A stretch of DNA of 64,000 bases from Alphaproteobacteria bacterium HGW-Alphaproteobacteria-18 (GCA_002841155.1 PHEH01000001.1:62001-126000); one strand, 5' to 3'. Shown: positions 8,018 to 19,641, counted from the stretch's first letter. Translations and numbers: made by a program. Notes: generated by a model from the letters alone, not told the origin.

Positions 8018-9376
8018 TCAGACCATCAATCCGGCCGCGACGTAAAGCAGTGTGGCGGCTGCGCCAGTGAACAGGGCGTAGGGAAGCTGGGTGCGCACAT
8101 GGTCGAGGTGATCGCATCCCGAGGCGAGGGAGGCGATGATCGTGGTGTCGGAAATGGGGGAGCAGTGGTCGCCGAAGACGCCCCCGCCCATCACGGCGGC
8201 AAGGACGAGCGGAAGCGGAATGCCTGCGCCCATCGCCAGGGGAATGGCGACCGGAACGAGAATGCCATAGGTGCCCCAGCTGGTGCCGGTGGTGAAGGAG
8301 GTGACAGAGGCTGTGAGGAAGAGGGCGGCCGGGATCAGCCAGGGCGTGGGCAGGCTGCTGGCGAGGTTGGAAAGGAAGATGCCGGTGCCGAGCGCTTTCA
8401 GGCTGTCGCCCAGGGCGAGTGCCAGGAAGATGATGATCACGGCCGGCAGAAGCTTGCCCATGCCGTCAAAGCCGGTGTCGAGGAGCTTGCCGCGCAGGGA
8501 TGGATTGCGGGCGGCGAGCAGGAAGGCGGTTGCCGTTGCCAGGATCACCGACCAGAGAATGGCTTTCGAGCCAGAGCCCGCCAGGATGTTGCCGTTACCC
8601 GTCCACCACATGAACCCGATGGCGCCGCCCACCAGCACCAGCATCGGCAGGATGAAGGTGAGCAGGGCGCCGGGCTGGGGCTCGGGGTCTTCCGCCGTGT
8701 TTTCTGCCGCAGAGGCCACCGCATCAAACTTGCGCATCGGGCCGAACGTCTTGTTGGTGACGACCGTGAAGAAGACGAGGGCGAGTGTCAGGAAGGCATA
8801 GAAATTCAGCCCGACAGAGCTGACCAGGACGCCAAGGGGCGCGTCCACACCATTGGTGGCCAGGAGGCCGAGAATGAACGCGCCCCAGCCATTGATGAGG
8901 ATCAGTACACTGACGGGCGCGCAGGTGGAGTCTATGATGTAGGCCAGGCGTGCGCGGCTCAGCCCGACTTTGTCAAACAGCGGCTTGCCGAGCAGGCCGG
9001 TCGCCAGAAGGCTGATATTTGTTTCTATAAAGAGGATGACGCCGGAAGCGGCGGTTACGCCGCTGGCGCGTTTGGGCCCGGCGGCGACGCCTGTGCGCAT
9101 CAGCCAGCTGACCATCGCCGCAAAGGCGCCCGCGCGCTCCAGATAGGCAATCAGCGCCCCGATGATGAGGCAGAACAGCAGGATGCGTGTATTGCCGGGA
9201 TCGGCGAATACGCCGGTTGCCCGGTCAATGCTGCTGAGCGCGCCGAGCGCGGGGTTAAGCCCGGCCTGTAGCGTTTCGGCAAGAAGGATGGCGAGGCCGA
9301 GCGCCCAGTAGACGTTCCGGGACCAGACAGCGACGAGGATCGCCGCGACGGGGGGAAGGACGCTCAGCCACTCCAT
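8018..9376 (-). CDS. NhaC-family Na+/H+ antiporter
   Basis: 452-residue inner-membrane transporter with about 11-12 hydrophobic segments. The hallmark loop GDHCSPISDTTI followed by SGCDHLDHVRTQ near the C-terminus is diagnostic of the NhaC antiporter family, whose members exchange sodium for protons or couple malate/lactate exchange. It starts two bases after the stop of the M19 dipeptidase gene, so the two form a tight operon. The coupling could mean peptide-derived amino-acid or acid exchange rather than simple sodium export, but the sequence does not decide this. Confidence 0.85.
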   Translation of the reverse strand: MEWLSVLPPVAAILVAVWSRNVYWALGLAILLAETLQAGLNPALGALSSIDRATGVFADPGNTRILLFCLIIGALIAYLERAGAFAAMVSWLMRTGVAAGPKRASGVTAASGVILFIETNISLLATGLLGKPLFDKVGLSRARLAYIIDSTCAPVSVLILINGWGAFILGLLATNGVDAPLGVLVSSVGLNFYAFLTLALVFFTVVTNKTFGPMRKFDAVASAAENTAEDPEPQPGALLTFILPMLVLVGGAIGFMWWTGNGNILAGSGSKAILWSVILATATAFLLAARNPSLRGKLLDTGFDGMGKLLPAVIIIFLALALGDSLKALGTGIFLSNLASSLPTPWLIPAALFLTASVTSFTTGTSWGTYGILVPVAIPLAMGAGIPLPLVLAAVMGGGVFGDHCSPISDTTIIASLASGCDHLDHVRTQLPYALFTGAAATLLYVAAGLMV

Positions 9377-9378
9377 GA

Positions 9379-10656
9379 TCAGTTGAGGACTTGCGGGGAG
9401 GTGAGATCCGAGCTGCGCGCGGCTTCCACTTCCGACATCAGACGCAGCAGGTTGCCGCTCCAGATTTTTGCAATGTCTTCTTCGGAATAACCTGCCTCGA
9501 CCAGCGCGGCGGTCACCTTGGGAAGATCGACAATATCCTTCATGCCATCGACACCGCCGCCGCCATCCCAGTCTGCGCCGACGCCGACATGATCAGGCCC
9601 GACAAGCTCTAGCGTGTAGAGCAGGTGTTCCATGAACTTCTCGAAGGTGGAGCGCGGGGCGGGGAACTGCTTGTTCAGCGCCTCATACGCGGCGCGGTAG
9701 GCATCGCGTGTTGCGTCATCCATCGAAGAGGTGTCGCTGCCATATTCCGCCTGCAAGGCGGCGATGGTGTCCAGACGTTCTGCGCTGGCGGGCAAGGCCT
9801 CAAGATAGGCGCCATAGGCGTTGATCTGGATGACGCCGCCATCTTCGGCGATGGCGATGAGAAGGTCATCGGGCACGTTGCGCGGGTGATCATAGATCGC
9901 CTTGGGGCCGGAATGGGAGAGGATCAGCGGCGTGGTCGAGATCGCCATCATGTCGCGCACCGTGTTGTCAGACGCGTGCGAGCCATCCAGGATGAGGCCC
10001 AGCCGGTTGGCCGAGCGCACCAGTTCCTCGCCCAGCGGGCTGAGGCCGCCATAGGCTTCGCTGACATCGGTGGCGCTGTCGGCAAACTGGCTGTTGCGGA
10101 AGTGGACGGGCGCAATCATGCGCAGGCCGCCGACATAGAATGTGTCGAGCATCGAGATATCGGTGCCCAGCGGATAAGCGTTTTCCATGCTCTGGAAGAC
10201 GATCTTCTTGCCGGCCGCAGCGATGCGCTCGGCGTCAGCGGTGGAGAAGGCGAGTTCGACATGATCGGAATATTTCGCGGCCATCTCGCGGATCGACATC
10301 TGGCGCAGCACGGCCAGGTTCCGCGCAGCCAGATAGGACGCCTCGTCCAGCGGGCCCTGCGCGGTGAAGATGACCCAGAAGCCGCCATCGAGGCCGCCTT
10401 CATTCATGCGGGGCAGGTCGACATGGGTGCCATCGACATCGAAATCGCCGCGTTTGGAGAAGGTGTATTTCGGATCATGGAAGTAGGCCGGGGTGTCGAG
10501 GTGTGTATCCAGCACCAGGGTGCGGAAGTGCAGTTCCTCAACGGCAGACCGGGCCGGCGTGGCCGCCGCCGGTGCGGCCGTATCGGTCTGCGACACATCT
10601 GGTGCACAGGCCGTCAGGAGGGCGCCCAGCGCCACGCCAAGGATTAGTTTTTTCAT
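9379..10656 (-). CDS. Membrane dipeptidase (M19) lipoprotein
   Basis: 425-residue zinc dipeptidase of the renal dipeptidase family (M19), which cleaves dipeptides, including some with D-residues at the C-terminal position. A lipoprotein signal (LLTAC) anchors it in the envelope. Metal-site features are visible: THLDT near residue 50, the bridging Glu in QSMENA, and the two His segments DGSHAS and LSHSGPKA. It is the first gene of a two-gene operon with the NhaC antiporter. A family of dipeptidases outside the cell with a transporter downstream suggests peptide scavenging (inference). Confidence 0.88.
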   Translation of the reverse strand: MKKLILGVALGALLTACAPDVSQTDTAAPAAATPARSAVEELHFRTLVLDTHLDTPAYFHDPKYTFSKRGDFDVDGTHVDLPRMNEGGLDGGFWVIFTAQGPLDEASYLAARNLAVLRQMSIREMAAKYSDHVELAFSTADAERIAAAGKKIVFQSMENAYPLGTDISMLDTFYVGGLRMIAPVHFRNSQFADSATDVSEAYGGLSPLGEELVRSANRLGLILDGSHASDNTVRDMMAISTTPLILSHSGPKAIYDHPRNVPDDLLIAIAEDGGVIQINAYGAYLEALPASAERLDTIAALQAEYGSDTSSMDDATRDAYRAAYEALNKQFPAPRSTFEKFMEHLLYTLELVGPDHVGVGADWDGGGGVDGMKDIVDLPKVTAALVEAGYSEEDIAKIWSGNLLRLMSEVEAARSSDLTSPQVLN

Positions 10657-10739
10657 CCGTTCAAGCCCCGCAAGAATATGAGTCCAATGATGCGGGGATG
10701 TTCACCCGTAGAGGCCGGGGGTCAACCGTTGAACCTGTA

Positions 10740-10768
10740 AAGAAAAGGGCGGACCCGAAGGCCCGCCC
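10740..10768 (-). terminator. Rho-independent terminator of purB
   Basis: On the minus strand GGGCGG and CCGCCC pair around a 9-10 base loop and are followed by TTTTCTTT. It lies about 28 bases after the purB stop. Confidence 0.75.
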
Positions 10769-10795
10769 GGATCAGGGCGTTCTGTTGCAGCCGCG

Positions 10796-12094
10796 TCAGG
10801 CTTTGCCAAAAACGCGGGCGAAAATCGTATCGACATGCTTGAAATGATATTCCAGGTCGAACAGGTCATCGATCTCGGCGGCGGAGAGGCGGGCGGTGAC
10901 GTCCGCGTCAGCCTTGAGCAACTCATTGAGCGCGCCTTCCTTCTTCCAGGTGCGCATCGCATTGCGCTGGACGAGGCGGTAGGCGTCTTCGCGGCTGACG
11001 CCCTTCTCGACGAGCGCCAGAAGGATGCGCTGGGAATTGTGCAGGCCGCCCATCGAATTGATCGTGGCGAGCATGTTTTCCGGATAGACGACCAGGTTTT
11101 CCACAACACCGGCGAGGCGATGCAGGGCGAAATCGAGGTGGATCGTCGCGTCCGGGCCAATGCCGCGCTCGACCGAAGAGTGGGAGATGTCCCGCTCATG
11201 CCAGAGGGCGACGTTTTCGAGCGCCGGGGTGACGGCCGAACGCACGAGACGGGCAAGGCCGGTCAGGTTTTCGGTCAGCACGGGGTTGCGCTTGTGGGGC
11301 ATCGCGGAGGAGCCCTTCTGGCCGGCGGAGAAGAACTCTTCGGCTTCCAGAACTTCGGTGCGTTGCAGGTGGCGCACTTCGGTGGCGAGGCGTTCGACCG
11401 AGGAGGCGATCACGCCCAGCACGGCAAAATACATGGCGTGACGGTCGCGCGGGATCACCTGGGTCGAGACCGGCTCGATGGTCAGGCCAAGCTTGGCGGC
11501 GACATGTTCCTCAACCTTCGGGTCGATATTGGCGAAGGTGCCGACCGCGCCGGAGATGGCGCAGGTGGAGACTTCTTCCCTGGCCAGCAAGAGGCGCTGG
11601 CGGGCGCGCTGGAACTCTGCATGGAAGGTGGCCAGCTTGATGCCGAAGGTGGTCGGCTCGGCATGGATGCCGTGGCTGCGGCCGATGGTGGGGGTGAACT
11701 TGTGCTCGCGGGCGCGTTTTTCGAGGGCGGCCAAAACGCGGTCGATGCCGGTGAGCATCAGATCGGCGGCGCGGACCATCTGCACGTTCAGGCAGGTGTC
11801 GAGGACATCCGAGGAGGTCATGCCCATATGCAGGTAACGGGCTTCCTCGCCGACATGTTCGGTGACGTTGGTGAGGAAGGCGATGACGTCATGCTTCACT
11901 TCGCGCTCGATCTCGTCGATGCGTTCGACCTCGAATTTTGCGCGCGCGCGCACCGCGGCGGTGGTGCCTTTGGGAACCTGGCCCATCTGTTCCATAGCTT
12001 CGGCAGCCAGGGTTTCGATGTCGAGCCAGATCTGGAAGCGTGCTTCGGGCGTCCAGATGGCGGCCATTTCCGGGCGGGTATAACGGGGGATCAT
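10796..12094 (-). CDS. purB: Adenylosuccinate lyase
   Basis: Catalyses two steps of purine synthesis: SAICAR to AICAR plus fumarate, and adenylosuccinate to AMP plus fumarate (EC 4.3.2.2). The 432-residue protein has the superfamily signature GSSAMPHKRNP at about 263-273, the TSSDVLDT and GRSHGIHAEP catalytic segments, and the N-terminal PRYTRPEMAAIW typical of PurB. It is transcribed divergently from recJ across a 150-base spacer and is followed by its own terminator. Confidence 0.97.
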   Translation of the reverse strand: MIPRYTRPEMAAIWTPEARFQIWLDIETLAAEAMEQMGQVPKGTTAAVRARAKFEVERIDEIEREVKHDVIAFLTNVTEHVGEEARYLHMGMTSSDVLDTCLNVQMVRAADLMLTGIDRVLAALEKRAREHKFTPTIGRSHGIHAEPTTFGIKLATFHAEFQRARQRLLLAREEVSTCAISGAVGTFANIDPKVEEHVAAKLGLTIEPVSTQVIPRDRHAMYFAVLGVIASSVERLATEVRHLQRTEVLEAEEFFSAGQKGSSAMPHKRNPVLTENLTGLARLVRSAVTPALENVALWHERDISHSSVERGIGPDATIHLDFALHRLAGVVENLVVYPENMLATINSMGGLHNSQRILLALVEKGVSREDAYRLVQRNAMRTWKKEGALNELLKADADVTARLSAAEIDDLFDLEYHFKHVDTIFARVFGKA

Positions 12095-12244
12095 GGTTCG
12101 CTCTCGTTCGTGATGTAGGGCGTAGTGCTTTGTGCAGCCGTCTAGGCCGGTTGGCGCGATTTCGCCACCCCTGTGCAGCGATCGATTTCACGGGGCGGGC
12201 GGTTGGGTTTACTGTGGGCAACTGATTCTTCTGAAGGTCACGCC

Positions 12245-14038
12245 ATGTCTCAGCCCGCCACAGTTCAAGGCCTGCCCTTCCTGGGCGTGGAACGCTCGGC
12301 GGGCGGGCGCCGCTGGCGGCTGGCAGATGTGGAGGAAGGCCTGGTGCGGCGGCTGATGCCGGCGGCGGCGGGGTCTGACCTTGTGGCGCGCCTGCTGGCC
12401 GGGCGGGGCGTGACCCCGGAAACCGCGCAGAGCTATCTTTCGCCCACACTGCGCGAGCTGTTTCCTGATCCCAGTATCTTTGCCGACATGGACAAGGCAG
12501 CGGGCATCATTCTTGACGCCATCCTTGATGGAAAGCGTGTCTGCGTCTTTGCCGATTATGACGTGGATGGGGGCACATCTTCGGCCATTCTGGCGCGCTA
12601 TTTCCGTGCCTGGGGCAGGGAACTTGGCCTGTATGTGCCCGACCGGCTGGAGGAAGGGTATGGCCCCTCGCCGGAAGCGTTCCGGTATCTCAAATCCCAG
12701 GGCTATGATCTCGTGATCACGGTTGATTGCGGCGCGGCGGCTGTGCGCGCGCTGGACGAGGCGCTGGCCATCGACCTGCCGGTTGTGGTGATCGACCACC
12801 ATCTGATGTCCGGCCATCTGCCGGAAACGGCCGCGCTGGTGAACCCCAACCGTCCGGACTGTACCTCTGGGCAGGGCCATCTGGCGGCGGCCGGGGTCGT
12901 GTTTGTCTTTGCGGCCGCGATGAACCGGCTGGCACGCCAGCGGAATGTCGCGCCGCCGGGGGGGCTGCCCGATATTCTTCCCTATCTGGATCTCTGCGCC
13001 CTCGGCACGCTGTGCGACATGTCTCCGCTGACGGGGGTGAACCGCGCGTTTGTGCGGCAGGGGCTCGCCATCATGTCACGGGGCGAGAATGTCGGCCTGC
13101 GCGCGCTGGCCGATGTCAGCGGGATTGGTGAGATCGACAGCGTGTACCATGCCACCTTCCTGCTGGGGCCACGGCTGAATGCGGGAGGCCGGGTGGGTGA
13201 TCCCTGGCTGGCGGCAAAGCTGCTGGCGACGGATGACCGGGGCGAGGCGATTGCACTGGCCGAACGGCTGCACGCGCTCAATGATGAGCGCCGCGCTGTG
13301 GAAGCAGCCATCCAGGATGAGGCAGCCGCGCAGGCTGAACGGGCGCTGGCGGCAAACCCTGATCGCGGGATTATCATTGCAGCCGGCGAAGGGTGGCACC
13401 CCGGCGTCATCGGCATCGTGGCAGGCCGCCTGAAAGACCGCTTCCATCTGCCCACGATCATCATTGGCTGGGGCGACGGGCTCGGGCCGGTGGCCAAGGG
13501 GTCGGGGCGCTCTGTTGCGGGCGTGAATCTGGGCGATGCGATCTCTGCCGCCGCGCGGGAGGGGATCATCCTTTCCGGGGGTGGGCATGCGATGGCGGGG
13601 GGGCTCAGCCTTGAGCCGCACCAGATCGCCGCGTTTGATGACTGGATGGTCGCGCATATGGCCGAGTTCAAGGCCGAGCGGGACGCGGCGCTGGACTTGC
13701 ATATCGATGCGGTGCTCTCGCCGGGCAGCGCCACCACGGCGCTGTATGACCAGGTGGCGGCGCTTGGGCCTTTTGGGGTCGGCGCGCCGGAGCCTGTCTT
13801 TGCGATGACGGATGTTATGCCGACCGGTGTGCGCCGGATCGGGGCCAATCATCTGCGCTTCACGGCGGAGAACAATACCGGCCGGATCGAGTGTATTGCC
13901 TGGCGGGTTGCCGATGAACCGATCGGGGATCTGCTGCGTACCGGCCAGCGCCTCGGGCTTGCCGGGCGGCTGAAGTCTGACCAGTGGAATGGCCGCAAGC
14001 GGGTGCAACTTGAAATCCTTGATGCCGCAATGCTGTGA
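12245..14038 (+). CDS. recJ: Single-stranded-DNA-specific exonuclease RecJ
   Basis: 5'-3' single-strand exonuclease for recombination and mismatch repair. The DHH phosphoesterase core is clear: ADYDVDG, TVDCGAAA and VIDHHLMSG, then the DHHA1 domain with GGGHAMAGG, and a C-terminal OB-fold region. The product is about 597 aa, usual for RecJ. ATG 12245 was chosen over a longer in-frame opening at 12173 because a GAAGG ribosome-binding site precedes it. It reads GGTSS after ADYDVD, a conservative change from GATAT in many homologues. Confidence 0.95.
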   Translation: MSQPATVQGLPFLGVERSAGGRRWRLADVEEGLVRRLMPAAAGSDLVARLLAGRGVTPETAQSYLSPTLRELFPDPSIFADMDKAAGIILDAILDGKRVCVFADYDVDGGTSSAILARYFRAWGRELGLYVPDRLEEGYGPSPEAFRYLKSQGYDLVITVDCGAAAVRALDEALAIDLPVVVIDHHLMSGHLPETAALVNPNRPDCTSGQGHLAAAGVVFVFAAAMNRLARQRNVAPPGGLPDILPYLDLCALGTLCDMSPLTGVNRAFVRQGLAIMSRGENVGLRALADVSGIGEIDSVYHATFLLGPRLNAGGRVGDPWLAAKLLATDDRGEAIALAERLHALNDERRAVEAAIQDEAAAQAERALAANPDRGIIIAAGEGWHPGVIGIVAGRLKDRFHLPTIIIGWGDGLGPVAKGSGRSVAGVNLGDAISAAAREGIILSGGGHAMAGGLSLEPHQIAAFDDWMVAHMAEFKAERDAALDLHIDAVLSPGSATTALYDQVAALGPFGVGAPEPVFAMTDVMPTGVRRIGANHLRFTAENNTGRIECIAWRVADEPIGDLLRTGQRLGLAGRLKSDQWNGRKRVQLEILDAAML

Positions 14039-14116
14039 ATCTTCTGCAAAACAGCGTTTGAAACGGGTTGCGGTGTGGGAATTCACCCGCTATATGCCCG
14101 GTTCTCAAGCCGGTGC

Positions 14117-14191
14117 GGTCCCTTCGTCTATCGGTTAGGACGTCAGGTTTTCAACCTGAAAAGAGGGGTTCGACTCCCCTAGGGACTGCCA
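14117..14191 (+). tRNA. tRNA-Glu (anticodon UUC)
   Basis: A cloverleaf can be folded: acceptor 14117-14123 with 14181-14187, D-arm containing GGTTAGGA, anticodon stem TCAGG/CCTGA around loop TTTTCAA giving UUC, T-arm AGGGG-TTCGACT-CCCCT, and an encoded CCA at 14189-14191. Pair 1-72 is a G-U wobble. Confidence 0.95.
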
Positions 14192-14316
14192 CCAGACTTC
14201 CCCCGCACTGATTACTTTCTGGACGCTTGTGTCATTTGTGCCCCTGTTTCCGGGGTAAGATCGCGTGACAAGCGCTTCTTCACGCTCTAGGTTTCCCTGC
14301 TGGGGAATTTGGGTTG

Positions 14317-14844
14317 ATGACTAAGATTGCAGCCAAAACCGAGACTGAGGCGGCCGCCGCCGAGCCTGCTGTGCGTGTGATCGGCCGCGTGAAGTGGTTC
14401 GACAGCGCCAAGGGCTATGGCTTCATTGTTGCCGAATCTGTTTCGGATGAAGCGCTCACGGGCGATGTCATGCTGCATGTTTCCTGCCTGCGGGATTATG
14501 GCGAAAGCTATGCCGATGAAGGCGCGAAGGTTATCTGCGATGCCGTCCGCAAGGAACGGGGCTGGCAAACGTCCCACATCATCGAGATGGACCGCCCCCG
14601 CGCGATTGTCGCCCATGAGCAGGGACTGCGCCCCGACTATGAGACCGTCACCCTGAAATGGTTCAATCGGACGCGCGGATATGGCTTTGTGCTGCGCGAT
14701 GGCGAGGAGACCGACGTGTTCGTTCATGCCGTGGCGTTGCGGAAGGCAGGCTATGATGAGATCGAGCCGGGCACGCGGATTGAGGTTGTCATCGAAGCTG
14801 GCGCCAAGGGCGAACACGTCTCTGTCGTGAAGACGCGCCGCTAG
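14317..14844 (+). CDS. Double cold-shock-domain protein
   Basis: 175-residue nucleic-acid-binding protein with two cold-shock OB-folds, at about 20-85 ([13 protein letters not shown], with an insertion before the second RNP-like strand) and about 105-173 ([23 protein letters not shown]). Tandem CSD proteins are common in alphaproteobacteria, where some act at stationary phase or in the cold as RNA chaperones. ATG 14317 follows an in-frame TTG at 14314. It is preceded by a 120-base leader after tRNA-Glu; long leaders are typical of cold-shock genes. Confidence 0.9.
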   Translation: MTKIAAKTETEAAAAEPAVRVIGRVKWFDSAKGYGFIVAESVSDEALTGDVMLHVSCLRDYGESYADEGAKVICDAVRKERGWQTSHIIEMDRPRAIVAHEQGLRPDYETVTLKWFNRTRGYGFVLRDGEETDVFVHAVALRKAGYDEIEPGTRIEVVIEAGAKGEHVSVVKTRR

Positions 14845-14894
14845 AACCGCGTTCGGCGCTTGCCGCCTGCAAAAGGCATGGATAAACCAGCGTC

Positions 14895-15350
14895 ATGATG
14901 CGCTTCATCCTCACCTTCGTCTTCGCTGCGGCCATGTTTGTTCAGGCCGCTTTCGCCCAGCTGGAAACTTCACCGCTCAGCGTGAAATCCGGCGATGAGA
15001 GCCATGCCTTCACGGTGGAACTGGCGACGACGCCGGAGGAGATCCAGCAGGGGCTGATGTTCCGCGAGACACTCGCCCCGGACGCCGGCATGCTGTTTGA
15101 CTTCGGGACCACCCGCCCTGTCAGCATGTGGATGAAGAACACGCTCATCCCGCTCGACATGCTGTTCATCTTTGAGGATGGCCGCGTGGCCGCCATTGCG
15201 CGCAACACGCAGCCTGGTTCGTTGCGGTCTGTCAGCCCTGGCGTTCCTGTGCGGGCAGTTCTCGAACTGCCGGGTGGGCGCGCCAGAGAACTGGGCATCG
15301 AGCCGGGCGACACGGTGGTCCACACTCTCTTCGGCAATACCGGTGGCTGA
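14895..15350 (+). CDS. DUF192 family exported protein
   Basis: 151-residue protein with a cleavable signal peptide (about 1-22, cut after AFA) and one DUF192 domain. Conserved family features present are TPEEIQQGLMFRE, MLFDF, WMKNTLIPLDMLFI and GIEPGD. The family is widespread and of unknown biochemical function, secreted to the periplasm. Its 3' end overlaps the likely start of the following thioesterase gene. Confidence 0.88.
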   Translation: MMRFILTFVFAAAMFVQAAFAQLETSPLSVKSGDESHAFTVELATTPEEIQQGLMFRETLAPDAGMLFDFGTTRPVSMWMKNTLIPLDMLFIFEDGRVAAIARNTQPGSLRSVSPGVPVRAVLELPGGRARELGIEPGDTVVHTLFGNTGG

Positions 15351-15777
15351 TAGCCTGGTAGCGACCATGGAGCCACGCGAAGGGTTTGCGCTGACGCCTT
15401 CGCGCGGCAAATTCACGATCCATAATGGGCCGAGCTATCGGGCAACAGCGCCGGGCGACATGCGCACGGGCCTCTGGGTGCTTGACCGGCATTGCAATGG
15501 AATGGGCTTCCTGCATGGCGGGATGATGTCGGCTTTCGCCGACAGCGCGCTGGCCTGGGCGGTGTGGAGCGCGACGGGCAAGATGTCCGTGACGATCCGG
15601 CTGACGCTGGAGTTCATGGAAATCGCGCGCGAGGGGGAGTGGATCGAAGCTCACCCGGAAGTTTCTGCGGTGGATGGCGAGTTCATCCATGTCAGTGCCC
15701 GGATCGTCAAGGAAGACGGCGGCCTTGCGGCGCGGGCGAGCGCGGTTTTCCGCACGGTGCGCCGCAAGGCGGATTGA
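15343..15777 (+). CDS. PaaI-type hotdog thioesterase
   Basis: Small hotdog-fold acyl-CoA thioesterase of the PaaI/HGG group. NGMGFLHGGMMSAFADSA contains the His-Gly-Gly and the following helix that form the active site; the strand MSVTIRLTLEFM follows as expected. GTG 15343 overlaps DUF192 by eight bases; ATG 15367 is an alternative and neither has a strong ribosome-binding site. The convergent neighbour is an acyl-CoA synthetase, consistent with acyl-CoA turnover, but the substrate is unknown. Confidence 0.83.
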   Translation: MADSLVATMEPREGFALTPSRGKFTIHNGPSYRATAPGDMRTGLWVLDRHCNGMGFLHGGMMSAFADSALAWAVWSATGKMSVTIRLTLEFMEIAREGEWIEAHPEVSAVDGEFIHVSARIVKEDGGLAARASAVFRTVRRKAD

Positions 15778-15792
15778 TCCGGCCGGTCCGTG

Positions 15793-17403
15793 TCAGCCCG
15801 GAATGCCGAGTTCCTGCAACGCGAAGGTCTTGATCGACTTGTAGTCTGCCTTGCCATTTGAGGCGCGGCCGAGATCGTCCTTGAACAGAATGCGCTTGGG
15901 CGCCTTGTAACGGGCGATCTTTGACTGAACATGGGCGCGCAGTTCGTCTTCCGTGACCTCGCCATTGAGAGAGACGACGGCGGTGATTGCTTGTCCCCAT
16001 TTGTCATCGGGCACGCCGACAACCAGGGCGTCTGTCACCGCGGCATGCGATTTCAGCGCTTCTTCGACCTCTTCGGGATAAACCTTCTCGCCGGCGGTGT
16101 TGATGCAGTTTGATCCCCGGCCGAGCAGCGTGATCGTGCCATCGGCTTCCACGGTGCACCAGTCTCCTGGTACGGCGTAGCGCATGCCACCATAGACCTT
16201 GTAGGTTTTCTCGGTTTTTTCCGGATCTTTGTAATAGCCCAGCGGAACGGCGCCGCCACGGGCGATATAACCCGGCTCGGCGCTGCCCGGCAGCACCTCA
16301 CGGCCGTCTTCGGTGAACACCTTGCAGTTGGGGCCGATCTCGAACTTCGACGTTTTGGTGCCGCCATCCGCCGTGGTGATGGAGGAGCCAAAGCCAACCG
16401 CTTCGGAGGCGCCGAAGCTGTCGGTCAGCGCCACTTGCGGCATGTGGCGGAGAAGTCCCTGCTTCACTTCAGAACTCCACATCACGCCTGACGAAATGAT
16501 GGCGAGCATGCTGGAGAGATTCCAGCGGCCGGGATTCTCATCCAGCGTCTTGAGCATCGGCTTGGCAAAGGCATCGCCCACGATGGCCATGCTGGTCACG
16601 CTGTTGCTGTGCACGGTGTCCCAGAGATTTACCGGATCGAACTTGCGCTTGTCGGTCAGCGTGACGATGGCGCCGCCATTCAGCATGGCGCCCATCGCCG
16701 TGAACAGGCCGGTGCCGTGCATCAGCGGGCAGGCAGGAATCTGGCGGGAGAATTTGCCAACGGTCAGCGCGTTCTGGACATGCTCATCAAGGTTTTCCGG
16801 AACCGGGCCGCCCATCTTGCGGACGCCTTCCATGCCGGCTTCGCGCCAGATGGAATGGGTCCACATCACGCCCTTGGGCATGCCGGTGGTGCCGCCGGTA
16901 TAGAGGAGGAGGAGATCGTCGCCGGAGCGGGGGATCTTGAGCTTCGAGGCGTCGCCTTCAGAGGCCAGCTTTTCATAATCATGGGCGAAGGGCAGGATCT
17001 CGCCGCCGCCGATCTGGACCCAGGCAACCACCTTGGGCAGGCGGGCGCGCACACGCTCGACTTCGGCAGAGAACTCGGTGTCGAAGAATACCACGGCCGC
17101 GTCCGAATTGTCGAAGATGTAGACGAGCTCGTCGTCCCGGTAGCGGTAGTTGACGTTGACATGGGCAAGGCGCGCTTTGAAGCAGGCGGCGAGGGCTTCC
17201 ATGTATTCGGGCTGGTTGCGGAGGTAGAAGCCTGCCTTGTCGCCGGGTTTGGCGCCGAGCCCGTGGAGCGCGCGGGCCATGCGGTTGGAGCGGGCCGTCA
17301 TCTCAGGCCAGCTGACCGTACGGTCACCGTGGATCAGCGCAGGATCGTTCGGGCCGAGCGCATCACCGACCGCATCGAGCATGTCACCGAAATTCCAGTC
17401 CAT
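15793..17403 (-). CDS. Acyl-CoA synthetase (AMP-forming)
   Basis: About 536-residue adenylate-forming enzyme that activates a carboxylic acid to its acyl-CoA through an acyl-AMP. The P-loop LLYTGGTTGMPKGV, the adenine-binding SFGASEAVG, the hinge region LGRGSNCINTAGEKVYPEEVE and the C-terminal GKADYKS with the catalytic Lys are all visible. It belongs to the FadD-like group often found with lipid or steroid catabolism genes in alphaproteobacteria. ATG 17403 has a clear GGAGG site; a longer opening reaches 17460. Confidence 0.9.
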   Translation of the reverse strand: MDWNFGDMLDAVGDALGPNDPALIHGDRTVSWPEMTARSNRMARALHGLGAKPGDKAGFYLRNQPEYMEALAACFKARLAHVNVNYRYRDDELVYIFDNSDAAVVFFDTEFSAEVERVRARLPKVVAWVQIGGGEILPFAHDYEKLASEGDASKLKIPRSGDDLLLLYTGGTTGMPKGVMWTHSIWREAGMEGVRKMGGPVPENLDEHVQNALTVGKFSRQIPACPLMHGTGLFTAMGAMLNGGAIVTLTDKRKFDPVNLWDTVHSNSVTSMAIVGDAFAKPMLKTLDENPGRWNLSSMLAIISSGVMWSSEVKQGLLRHMPQVALTDSFGASEAVGFGSSITTADGGTKTSKFEIGPNCKVFTEDGREVLPGSAEPGYIARGGAVPLGYYKDPEKTEKTYKVYGGMRYAVPGDWCTVEADGTITLLGRGSNCINTAGEKVYPEEVEEALKSHAAVTDALVVGVPDDKWGQAITAVVSLNGEVTEDELRAHVQSKIARYKAPKRILFKDDLGRASNGKADYKSIKTFALQELGIPG

Positions 17404-17469
17404 TGTTTCCTCCGCCATTCTGTTTTGACAGATGCTACGAAGGGACGGGCAGCGCGGCAATCGTGACCC

Positions 17470-17505
17470 AAAGTAAACAGCCCCCCGGATTGCTCCGGAG
17501 GGCTG
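17470..17505 (-). terminator. Rho-independent terminator of groEL
   Basis: A 12-bp stem with one G-U pair (CAGCCCTCCGGA with TCCGGGGGGCTG on the minus strand) and a 4-base loop, followed by TTTACTTT. It begins about 33 bases beyond the groEL stop. Confidence 0.8.
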
Positions 17506-17538
17506 CTGAAGTTTTCGCTGGGATGCGACGGGGTGGAC

Positions 17539-19239
<1,701 letters not shown>

Positions 19240-19530
19240 TTACTTGTCCAGAACGCCCATGATGTCGCTTTCCTTCATGATCAGCAGGTCTTCACCGTCG
19301 ATCTTCACTTCGGTGCCGGACCATTTGCCGAACAGGACGCGGTCGCCTTTTTTGACGTCGAGCGGAACGCGCTCATTGTCGTCACCGATTGCGCCGTTGC
19401 CGACAGCGACAACGATGCCTTCCTGCGGCTTTTCCTTGGCGTTATCAGGAATGATGATCCCGCCTTTGGTTTTTTCTTCTTCTTTCACGCGGCGCACGAC
19501 GACACGGTCATGCAGGGGGCGAAGTTTCAT
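19240..19530 (-). CDS. groES: Co-chaperonin GroES (10 kDa)
   Basis: 96-residue lid of the GroEL chamber. It starts [14 protein letters not shown] and contains the mobile loop ([14 protein letters not shown]) and the [14 protein letters not shown]-terminus typical of the family. The open frame extends to 19551, but ATG 19530 matches family N-termini. It is first in the groES-groEL operon. Confidence 0.97.
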   Translation of the reverse strand: MKLRPLHDRVVVRRVKEEEKTKGGIIIPDNAKEKPQEGIVVAVGNGAIGDDNERVPLDVKKGDRVLFGKWSGTEVKIDGEDLLIMKESDIMGVLDK

Positions 19531-19614
19531 TTTGACTGCCTCTTCGATCAAAGCTTCCCCGGGTGAATGAGATTGACGGTTATCCCGCCCGGCGCAGCCT
19601 GAGGCGCGCGTCTG

Positions 19615-19641
19615 TTAGCACTCGCCCGGGCCGACTGCTAA
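19615..19641 (-). promoter_or_regulatory. CIRCE element (HrcA operator) of groESL
   Basis: TTAGCACTC - nine bases - GACTGCTAA, against the consensus TTAGCACTC-N9-GAGTGCTAA; only one half-site base differs. It lies 85-111 bases before the groES start, the expected place for HrcA heat-shock repression. Confidence 0.92.
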